In this document: positions 16,146-22,300 of the stretch, one piece after another | Layout of the letters: every line of letters begins with the position of its first letter | Numbering within the stretch: position 1 is the stretch's first letter | From: Lutibacter sp. Hel_I_33_5 | Lineage (GTDB): Bacteria > Bacteroidota > Bacteroidia > Flavobacteriales > Flavobacteriaceae | DNA: 64,000 nucleotides | Assembly: GCF_007827455.1 (NCBI RefSeq) | Contig: NZ_VISM01000001.1 | Location: 1,465,501 to 1,529,500 of the forward strand | Direction of reading: 5' to 3' | Translations under genes and position numbers: made by a program | The notes under the pieces: model-generated | Database searches by the model: none | Told to the model about the DNA's origin: nothing | The model's input: the letters and a program-made list of their open reading frames with translations, nothing else

Positions 16146-16658
16146 ATGAACAAAATAATTCTAACATCATTAAGCATAATTTTTGCTTTTAATTCAATTT
16201 TCGGGCAGACGAACGAAGATAAATATGCGAAAGATGTGCAATCAATAGATGCAATAATTAATGCATATTATGATGTTGTTTCAGGTTCGAGTAGTGACCC
16301 TTGGGAATTCGAAAGAGATAAATTTATTCATTCAGAAAATGCTGTAATCACAAGATTGGACGAAAATGGAAAAGCGGAATCGCATAGTCTTGAAGCGGAA
16401 TATATACCAATCGGATTATCACCGAAAGAGGATTTTTACGAAAAGGAACTTAAAAGAAAAGTGAGCAAATACGGAAATATTGCACAAGTTTGGAGTGCAT
16501 TTGAAATACGAACTGACCCAAATACGGAATCTAATATTAGAGGACTGAATAGCGTTCAACTTCATTACGAAAATGGAAGATGGTGGATAGATAGTTGGAC
16601 TTGCGAAATGGAATCTGAAAAAAGTTCTGTGGTGACTGAATTTATGAAGAATGAATAA
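16146..16658 (+). CDS. Secreted NTF2-like protein (cassette F)
   Basis: The 170-residue protein has a signal peptide (residues 1-20, ending SIFGQ). The body (AINAYYDVVSGSS, then VWSAFEIRTDP, ending LHYENGRWWIDSWTCEME) follows the cone-shaped NTF2/SnoaL-like fold pattern, in which the closing strands NGRWWIDSW are typical. No catalytic residues can be assigned; a periplasmic ligand-binding or enzymatic role is possible. The codon pattern (GCG, CGA, ACG) is unlike the neighbours. The gene occupies cassette F alone, ending 6 bases before R''. Confidence 0.8.
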   Translation: MNKIILTSLSIIFAFNSIFGQTNEDKYAKDVQSIDAIINAYYDVVSGSSSDPWEFERDKFIHSENAVITRLDENGKAESHSLEAEYIPIGLSPKEDFYEKELKRKVSKYGNIAQVWSAFEIRTDPNTESNIRGLNSVQLHYENGRWWIDSWTCEMESEKSSVVTEFMKNE

Positions 16659-16676
16659 AAAAACTTTTGCTAACAA

Positions 16677-17262
16677 AGTACTGTGGTAAAAAACAAGTAA
16701 AAACTCATTAAATATTCACTAAAGTACTTCTATAAGTATCATCATATATTAATCCTGATTTAGCAATGGCAAATGCTTGTTTTAATAGTTTATTACACAC
16801 CGCTATTAATGCTAATTTTTTACTCTTTCCTTTGGCAACTATTCGTTCATAAATTTCTCTACAAGCCTTGTTGTATTTACAAGCATTAAAACTGCACATA
16901 AATAATAAATTTCGAAGCTTCTGGTTGCCTATTTTACTTATTCTGGCTCGTCCATTTATACTACTTCCACTTTGTCTAATTACAGGAGTTAATCCAGCAT
17001 AACTACACAATTCACTTCCGCTTTTAAAACGATCAAATCCATCTGTTAAAACAACTAGCATTAGCGCTGTTTTATTTCCAATTCCTGGTATTGTTTTTAA
17101 GCGTGTTAAAACATCTTGATGTAGCTTTCTTACTAAAATTAATAATGCTGCCTCTACCTTTTCTATTTGTTTTGTTACCTGTCTCAAACTACTTTTTAAT
17201 GAGCTCGTAACTACTTTACTTGGATTACCCAAAACTTCTTCTCCATGTATTTTGTTTTTTAA
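16677..17262 (-). mobile_element. IS110-family element, copy 3, truncated
   Basis: The sequence matches copies 1 and 2 from the left end to 17262, where homology stops abruptly inside the transposase gene. Only about three base differences from copies 1 and 2 are visible. The lost part includes the 5' half of the transposase and the whole non-coding end that would encode the bridge RNA. Confidence 0.88.
16708..17262 (-). pseudogene. IS110-family transposase fragment (5'-truncated)
   Basis: This fragment encodes the last ~183 residues of the transposase (from LKNKIHGEE to the C-terminus), including the Transposase_20 domain with SGSSINGRARISK. The DEDD domain is absent, so it cannot be catalytically active. 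The open frame runs on to 17325, but those extra ~20 codons come from the attC-like right arm and do not resemble transposase. The fragment could still be mobilised or recombined by the complete copies. Confidence 0.9.
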
Positions 17263-17401
17263 TAAATTGCTTACTTTTAGCATAACATAAACGCAACAAA
17301 GCTTATACCAAACCGTTGTGCCCAATTAAAAAATTCCGTTTCATTAGATAATTCAGAATAAATGATTGTATCTTTGATAGTATCAAATGATATTATCATA
17401 A

Positions 17402-18355
17402 ATGAAACCACCCTATAAAATAACATCTTCTATTTTAAAATTAATAACTTCTATTTCAGAAAAAATAGGAGAAGTAAATGCTAATTTATTAAACAGACCT
17501 TCACCTAAATTGAGAAAACAGAATAGAATCAAAACTATTCATTCTTCTTTGAAAATAGAAGGAAACACACTATCAGTAGAGCAAATAACAGCACTTCTTG
17601 AAAACAAAAGAGTTATTGGTCCTAAAAAAGATATTCTTGAAGTTTTAAATGCAATTAAAATCTATGAAAACTTAGAAGATTATAATCCTTCAAATGAGAA
17701 ATTCTTTTTAAAAGCACATCAAAACTTAATGGAAGGTTTAATTGAAAATTCTGGAAAATATAGAAATCAAAGTGTCGGAATTGTAAAAGGCTCAAAAGTT
17801 GAGCATTTAGCACCACCTTTTGAAAATGTTCCATACTTAATGAAAGACCTTTTTGAATATTTGAAAAAGTCTGATGAAATTGAATTAATTAAAAGTTGTG
17901 TTTTCCATTACGAAATGGAATTTATACATCCATTTTTGGATGGAAATGGTAGAATGGGAAGATTATGGCAAACTTTAATTTTAATGGAAAAATATCCAAT
18001 CTTTGAATTTTTGCCTTTTGAAACTCTAATCTGTAAAGACCAGGAAAAATATTATAAATCTTTAGCTGAGAGTGATAAATCAGGAAAGTCAACTAATTTT
18101 ATTGAATATATGCTAAACGTTATTGATATTTCAATAAGTGAACTATTAGATTTCAATAATCGAACGTTAAATGAAAAAGATAGATTAGACTATTATGTTT
18201 CATTAAATAAAACTGAATTTACAAGAAAAGATTATATGGATATTTTTAAAGATATTTCTTCATCAACAGCAAGTAGAGATTTAAAGAAAGGAGCTGAATT
18301 GGATTTATTTGAAAAAATAGGAAAAAAAAATAAGACAATCTATCGTTTAAAATAA
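17402..18355 (+). CDS. Fic-domain protein (cassette G)
   Basis: The 317-residue protein has the Fic motif HPFLDGNGRMGR at residues 176-187 with catalytic His176, the phosphate-binding Asn182 and both Arg residues. A typical inhibitory motif, Ser49-LKI-Glu53-Gly54, lies N-terminal to the Fic core (class II arrangement). The C-terminal ~60 residues look like a winged helix. Fic proteins transfer AMP (or other nucleotide moieties) from nucleotides to a target hydroxyl; with the N-terminal helix the protein would be self-inhibited and need no separate antitoxin. The target is unknown. It is the only gene of the last cassette, with its stop 1 base before R'' of site G. A TATCATA-type element lies just before the start. 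Confidence 0.93.
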   Translation: MKPPYKITSSILKLITSISEKIGEVNANLLNRPSPKLRKQNRIKTIHSSLKIEGNTLSVEQITALLENKRVIGPKKDILEVLNAIKIYENLEDYNPSNEKFFLKAHQNLMEGLIENSGKYRNQSVGIVKGSKVEHLAPPFENVPYLMKDLFEYLKKSDEIELIKSCVFHYEMEFIHPFLDGNGRMGRLWQTLILMEKYPIFEFLPFETLICKDQEKYYKSLAESDKSGKSTNFIEYMLNVIDISISELLDFNNRTLNEKDRLDYYVSLNKTEFTRKDYMDIFKDISSSTASRDLKKGAELDLFEKIGKKNKTIYRLK

Positions 18356-18356
18356 C

Positions 18357-18490
18357 TGGGCACAACAACATATATAATATATTGCTGTTTCTAGCCTACT
18401 TACGAAAATCCTTGCGGCTTTTATTTGTCAGTAATTATTTACTAAATTAGTTGCTGAAACACGCCACTATCATACACAAAAACGTTAAAG
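18357..18490 (+). repeat. attC-like site G (distal end of array)
   Basis: R'' TGGGCACAAC (18357-18366) pairs perfectly with GTTGTGCCCA at 17315-17324. Left arm ATATATAATATATTGCTG, the CCTACTTACGAAA block, a decayed palindrome (18404-18422) and the right arm ACGCCACTATCATACAC lead to R' GTTAAAG (18484-18490). No complementary CTTTAAC was noticed downstream, so the array ends here. Confidence 0.8.
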
Positions 18491-18570
18491 TACATTAAAA
18501 ATTGTTAGTTTATAAGGGAAATCAAATCAGTTGTGTTTTTCGTTAGAAAACTTTCCACTATTTTTGCCTT

Positions 18571-19791
18571 GTGAAAAAGTATCCTACAATTATATTTTTA
18601 TTTTTTTCTATTATCTTTTGTTTTGGACAAAAAAAAGATACCATTTATTTCAAAAACGGGATAGACAAGCCTAGTATGCTAACAACGCATCATTTTGGAA
18701 TGTTTAGTTCACGTATTAATCATAATTTTAAAGAGATTGCACCAAAAAGAAGCACGCTTAGTTTTAATTATGAAACTGGAAATTCTTTTCATCCATTTGT
18801 TGAAGGTTATTATCCAAAAGACCCCAATATTAGAAAACATTTAAGTCAGGTTATTTGGCATGATAGACGTTTTAATTTTATAGATCAGCAAACAACACCG
18901 GCTGAATATACCAATATTATAATTGATGCTGTTTTTAAAAGTTTTAGAGTCGACTTTAATACTGCTTTATCTGAAAATCATGAACTCGGCATTTCACTTC
19001 GCTCCTATTTAGCTACAAAAGGAAATTACCCATTTACTTTTTTCATGTCTGATGAAAGCATTGAATGGTTTCATAGCAATGTTGCTGGCGGCGAGGATCC
19101 TTTTGGAAGAAGATATTATGGCTTAAATCAAGTAAACATAAAATATACCGATAGAAACGGCAACGTATTAGAACTTAATGAAGGAGATTTTTTTGGTCTA
19201 GGAATTGAGTTTAATCATTTTTATTATCCAACATTTATTAATAAAAACAAAAAAGATATTCGTGTTAATTTTGGTTCTCACTTAGGAATTAACACCTCAA
19301 AATTTAATCCATCAATAGATATTGGAATTTCAGCAAACGGAATTAAAAAATGGACATTAAAAAACAATAATGAATTTAGATTTGCCTTGGGAGGGAGTAT
19401 TTTAAGAAAAAACCTTATCAATTTTAAAACAGTAATTGATTTAGGAAACAGACCCTACCTTTTTACAATTGAACCTCAAATTGAATATACAAAATACACT
19501 CGAAAAAACAATTATCATTCTTTTGGCGTTCATTTCCAGCTACAAACTAGCTACAATAAAGCATCTGAAAGAGACTATTATTTTTTAGTAGGTAAATGGC
19601 AGGAAATTCATTCTGGCTGGCAAAACGGTGTAGAAAAATTACATGAAGGACTACAAGTTTGGACATTTTTATACACTTATGGAAGAGAGAATTTCACACT
19701 TTCATTATTTCTTAAAGAAGATTTATTTTTAAACAATGCACCAGATGGTCAAACAGGAATCAGTTTAAAAATACCCATTTTTAAAAATTAA
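18571..19791 (+). CDS. Putative outer-membrane beta-barrel protein
   Basis: The 406-residue protein starts at a GTG (MKKYPTIIFLFFSIIFCFGQ), the only start that retains a proper signal peptide. The mature part consists of many alternating amphipathic strands with aromatic ends and finishes with a terminal strand (GISLKIPIFKN), which suggests an outer-membrane beta-barrel. I do not recognise the family. A TATTTTTG -7 element at 18559-18566 lies only 4 bases before the start codon, so the transcript may be nearly leaderless. The gap of 215 bases before it holds attC-like site G and then about 80 bases in which I see nothing else. Confidence 0.65.
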   Translation: MKKYPTIIFLFFSIIFCFGQKKDTIYFKNGIDKPSMLTTHHFGMFSSRINHNFKEIAPKRSTLSFNYETGNSFHPFVEGYYPKDPNIRKHLSQVIWHDRRFNFIDQQTTPAEYTNIIIDAVFKSFRVDFNTALSENHELGISLRSYLATKGNYPFTFFMSDESIEWFHSNVAGGEDPFGRRYYGLNQVNIKYTDRNGNVLELNEGDFFGLGIEFNHFYYPTFINKNKKDIRVNFGSHLGINTSKFNPSIDIGISANGIKKWTLKNNNEFRFALGGSILRKNLINFKTVIDLGNRPYLFTIEPQIEYTKYTRKNNYHSFGVHFQLQTSYNKASERDYYFLVGKWQEIHSGWQNGVEKLHEGLQVWTFLYTYGRENFTLSLFLKEDLFLNNAPDGQTGISLKIPIFKN

Positions 19792-19797
19792 GAATTG

Positions 19798-19805
19798 TAT
19801 TTTTG
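19798..19805 (+). promoter_or_regulatory. -7 promoter element of pabB
   Basis: TATTTTTG fits the Bacteroidota TAnnTTTG element and lies 9 bases before the ATG at 19815. It also argues against translation starting at the TTG at 19803, which lies inside it. No good -33 element is visible. Confidence 0.5.
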
Positions 19806-19814
19806 CATACGTAT

Positions 19815-21116
19815 ATGCAAAGAACAATTCGAACTTTTTCCGTTGAGAATATTGGCAACTTTAAACAAAATCTTTTAGTTTGGTCTCAAAATTTCGACAC
19901 TGCACTGTTATTAGATTCAAATAAATATCAACAAAAATATTCATCTTTTGATTGTGGGTTGGCTGTTGAAGAATTCACTTCTATAAAAACTGATTATCAT
20001 AATGCTTTTGAAAAATTAAAAGAATATCAAACCATAACTAATGATTATATCTTTGGTTATATTTCTTATGATGTAAAAAATGATGTAGAAAATCTTTCTT
20101 CTACTAATTTTGATGGATTAGACTTTGCTGATTTATACTTTTTTCAACCGAAAAAAATTATTTTTATAAAAGGAAATACTATTGAATTTCATTACTTAAA
20201 AATGGTTGATGATGAGATTGAAAATGATTTCAAAAACATTCAAGATTCTAAGCAGCAGAAAATTATAAATTCTTGTAAAGACATCAAAATAAAGTTAAGG
20301 ATTCATAAAGATAAATATCATCAAAAAGTAAGTAAAGTTTTAGAGCACATTTATAGAGGTGATATTTACGAAGCTAATTTTTGTCAAGAGTTTTATGTTG
20401 AAAACTGCACAATAGATCCATATAAAGTTTACGAACATTTGAATCAAATTTCAGAACCACCTTTTGCAACTTTTTTAAAAATTGATGATAATTTTTTACT
20501 ATCTGCTTCACCAGAACGTTATATAAAAAAAGAAGGGACAAAAATTATATCTCAACCTATAAAAGGAACTGCAAAACGATTTATTAATAAAATTGATGAT
20601 GATAAAGCTGCTTTTGATTTAGCACGTGATGAAAAAGAAATATCAGAAAATGTAATGATTGTAGATTTAGTAAGAAACGACTTATCTAAAACAGCAAAAA
20701 AAGGATCTGTAAATGTGGAAGAACTCTGCAAAGTATATTCTTTTAAACAGGTTCATCAATTAATTTCTACTGTTGTTTCTGAAGTTGAAGAAACCACTCA
20801 TCCTATAGACATTATTAAAAGTACGTTCCCGATGGGAAGTATGACAGGTGCCCCAAAAGTTTCTGCCATGCAAATTATAGAAAAACTTGAAGAAACTAAA
20901 AGAGGATTATATTCTGGTACTGTTGGTTACTTTACTCCTACTGGTGATTTTGACTTCAATGTAGTCATAAGAAGCATACTTTACAATCAAGAGAAAAAAT
21001 ACATTTCCTATTCTGTTGGCGGAGCAATCACAGCAAAATCAACTCCTGAAAAAGAATATGAGGAATGTTTATTAAAAGCCAAAGCAATGAAATATGTTTT
21101 GCTAAATTCTGATTAA
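19815..21116 (+). CDS. pabB: Aminodeoxychorismate synthase component I (anthranilate synthase I family)
   Basis: The 433-residue chorismate-binding enzyme has the characteristic segments QPIKGTAKR, SENVMIVDLVRNDLS, FPMGSMTGAPK and the C-terminal SVGGAITAKSTPEKEYEECLLKAKAM. It aminates chorismate for p-aminobenzoate, and thus folate, synthesis together with a glutaminase. There is no adjacent trpG/pabA or trp cluster, and the length fits stand-alone PabB rather than TrpE, but TrpE cannot be excluded completely. The start was set at ATG 19815, because the in-frame TTG upstream is part of the promoter. The next small gene begins 20 bases after the stop. Confidence 0.85.
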   Translation: MQRTIRTFSVENIGNFKQNLLVWSQNFDTALLLDSNKYQQKYSSFDCGLAVEEFTSIKTDYHNAFEKLKEYQTITNDYIFGYISYDVKNDVENLSSTNFDGLDFADLYFFQPKKIIFIKGNTIEFHYLKMVDDEIENDFKNIQDSKQQKIINSCKDIKIKLRIHKDKYHQKVSKVLEHIYRGDIYEANFCQEFYVENCTIDPYKVYEHLNQISEPPFATFLKIDDNFLLSASPERYIKKEGTKIISQPIKGTAKRFINKIDDDKAAFDLARDEKEISENVMIVDLVRNDLSKTAKKGSVNVEELCKVYSFKQVHQLISTVVSEVEETTHPIDIIKSTFPMGSMTGAPKVSAMQIIEKLEETKRGLYSGTVGYFTPTGDFDFNVVIRSILYNQEKKYISYSVGGAITAKSTPEKEYEECLLKAKAMKYVLLNSD

Positions 21117-21136
21117 ACTTTTAGTTATATTTACAA

Positions 21137-21376
21137 ATGATTCTTAACAAAGAAGAAAAATTTAAACATGTTTTTGATACTCTAAAAGAAAAACAGACCG
21201 AACAAAGCATGTTCAATATGTTTTTAGAAAACTATCCAGAAGATTGGAAACAATTAAAAATTACGTTCTCTAAATTTAATAGAAGTAAACAATTTGGCAA
21301 AACAATTCCGTTACCAAAACCCGAACAATCTTTACGAAAAGAAATTAGAGTTTGGCTTAAAAAACAACACTTATGA
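21137..21376 (+). CDS. Small conserved-type protein of unknown function
   Basis: The 79-residue hydrophilic, mostly helical protein (MILNKEEKFKHVFDTLKEKQ to WLKKQHL) has no recognisable domain. Its 3' end overlaps the start of the hydrolase gene by four bases (ATGA), and it follows pabB closely, so it probably belongs to the pabB-hydrolase transcript and is translated together with the hydrolase. A TATATTTA -7-like element is located a few bases before its ATG. Confidence 0.6.
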   Translation: MILNKEEKFKHVFDTLKEKQTEQSMFNMFLENYPEDWKQLKITFSKFNRSKQFGKTIPLPKPEQSLRKEIRVWLKKQHL

Positions 21377-22197
21377 AACATTCAGAATTTACTTTCAATA
21401 TTTATAAAACTGATTTTTCAGGTCAAATTTGGGAAGCAAAAAGTACAAAAGCAGTTGTAGTTTTAGTGCACGGAATGGGCGAACATGTTTCAAGGTATAC
21501 GAGTTCTGTAATTCCAAAACTACTAGAAAATGAATATTCTGTTGTTGGTTTCGATCATTTTGGACATGGAAAAACTTCAGGAAAAAGAGGTCATAATCCA
21601 AGTTATGATGCCGTTTTAGAAAGTATTTCTGAAGTAATCGAAAAAGCGAAAAACTCTTTTCCAAACAAACCAGTTTTTTTATATGGACATTCGATGGGAG
21701 GAAATACAGTTATTAATTATACACTTAAAAAAGATAATGAAATAACTGGAACAATTGCAACAAGTCCGTTTTTAAAACTTGCCTTTCAACCACCAAGTTG
21801 GAAAATTTCTTTAGGAAAAATCATGCAAAAAATTGCTCCTTCTATTACTTTAGGAAATGAATTAGATGCAAATGATATTTCAAGAGATAAAGTTGAAGTT
21901 CAGAAATACATTGACGATCCTTTAGTACATGATAAAATAAGTCCGAACTTTTCTCTAACCTTTATAGATACTGGAAAATGGGCAATAGAAAATGCTGCAA
22001 ATTTAAAAACTCCAATGAAATTATTTCATGGAACAAGCGATAAAATTATCGATTTTAAAGGATCCGAAGATTTTACTAAAAAAAGCAAAAAAGCTTCATT
22101 AAAATTATACGAAGACGGATATCACGAATTGCATAACGATCTTTGTAAAGATGAAATGCTTCAAGATGTTGTAGATTGGTTAAATTCTCAACTTTAA
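21373..22197 (+). CDS. Alpha/beta hydrolase, monoacylglycerol-lipase-like
   Basis: The 274-residue protein has the serine aminopeptidase S33/lysophospholipase layout: VLVHGMGEH oxyanion region, nucleophile Ser in YGHSMGGN (about residue 101), an acid in FHGTSDKIID and the catalytic His in DGYHELHND. It lacks a signal peptide, so it probably acts in the cytoplasm on monoacylglycerols, lysophospholipids or similar esters. It is translationally coupled to the small gene before it (ATGA overlap). Confidence 0.85.
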   Translation: MKHSEFTFNIYKTDFSGQIWEAKSTKAVVVLVHGMGEHVSRYTSSVIPKLLENEYSVVGFDHFGHGKTSGKRGHNPSYDAVLESISEVIEKAKNSFPNKPVFLYGHSMGGNTVINYTLKKDNEITGTIATSPFLKLAFQPPSWKISLGKIMQKIAPSITLGNELDANDISRDKVEVQKYIDDPLVHDKISPNFSLTFIDTGKWAIENAANLKTPMKLFHGTSDKIIDFKGSEDFTKKSKKASLKLYEDGYHELHNDLCKDEMLQDVVDWLNSQL

Positions 22198-22207
22198 TTT
22201 AAAGTCG

Positions 22208-22226
22208 TTCTGAACTTGTTTCAGAA
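22208..22226. repeat. Small hairpin repeat (GAACTTGTTTCAG type)
   Basis: TTCTGAACTTGTTTCAGAA forms a 7-bp stem. A close relative with the same loop, ATGCTGAACTTGTTTCAGCAT, is found at 35745-35765. It belongs to a short palindromic repeat type that recurs between genes in Flavobacteriaceae, and may act as a terminator for the hydrolase gene. Confidence 0.7.
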
Positions 22227-22283
22227 TCTCACATGAAATTTAGATTCTTGTTTTTCCAGGAATGACAAGCCAACTAAAATCCG

Positions 22284-22291
22284 TACTTTTG
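22284..22291 (+). promoter_or_regulatory. -7 promoter element of tilS
   Basis: TACTTTTG (TAnnTTTG type) ends 9 bases before the ATG at 22301. If transcription begins from it, the in-frame ATG at 22262 would be upstream of the RNA start and could not be used. Confidence 0.5.
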
Positions 22292-22300
22292 AAACTGAAA

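Larger units (their letters stand above)
16665..17321 (+). repeat. attC-like site F, interrupted and partly deleted
   Basis: R'' TTTTGCTAAC (16665-16674) pairs perfectly with GTTAGCAAAA at 16119-16128. The IS follows, but the sequence beyond its broken end (17263 onward) contains only a right arm (ACGCAACAAAGCTTATACC, about 17291-17309) and R' GTTGTGC (17315-17321). The left arm and the central palindrome are missing, so this site can no longer fold as an attC. Confidence 0.8.
7025..18490 (+). mobile_element. Integron-like array of seven gene cassettes
   Basis: Seven segments (A-G) are bounded by GTT-type core sites at 7025, 9411, 10291, 12967, 15228, 16119, 17315 and 18484. In every segment the bases following the left crossover point are complementary to the bases at its right end: A 10 bp, B 7 bp, C 10 bp, D 10 bp, E 9 bp, F 10 bp, G 10 bp. 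Cassette genes all lie on the plus strand and fill their cassette, each followed within 1-15 bases by the next attC-like site. Each site is an imperfect inverted repeat with R''-L'' and L'-R' arms. Three sites (C, D, F) carry an IS110-family insertion. The organisation is that of an integron; the recombinase is Xer-like rather than IntI-like. Confidence 0.88.

Noticed and set aside
16708..17325. Complete 205-residue transposase gene
   Set aside because: The first ~20 residues are encoded by the attC-like right arm; similarity to the transposase starts at LKNKIHGE, so this is a truncated pseudogene.
7025..18490. Regularly recurring repeats as a CRISPR array
   Set aside because: The repeats are about 130 bases, imperfect inverted repeats, and are separated by 0.4-2.2 kb containing genes; there are no short spacers and no cas genes.
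5810..18490. Prophage or integrative conjugative element
   Set aside because: Apart from the tyrosine recombinase and the IS copies there are no phage structural, relaxase or conjugation genes and no tRNA attachment site.
19803..19814. TTG start of pabB
   Set aside because: It lies within the TATTTTTG promoter element; ATG 19815 is 9 bases downstream of it.
22262..22300. Earlier ATG start of tilS
   Set aside because: The intervening segment contains a -7 element and adds 13 residues that are not typical of the family.
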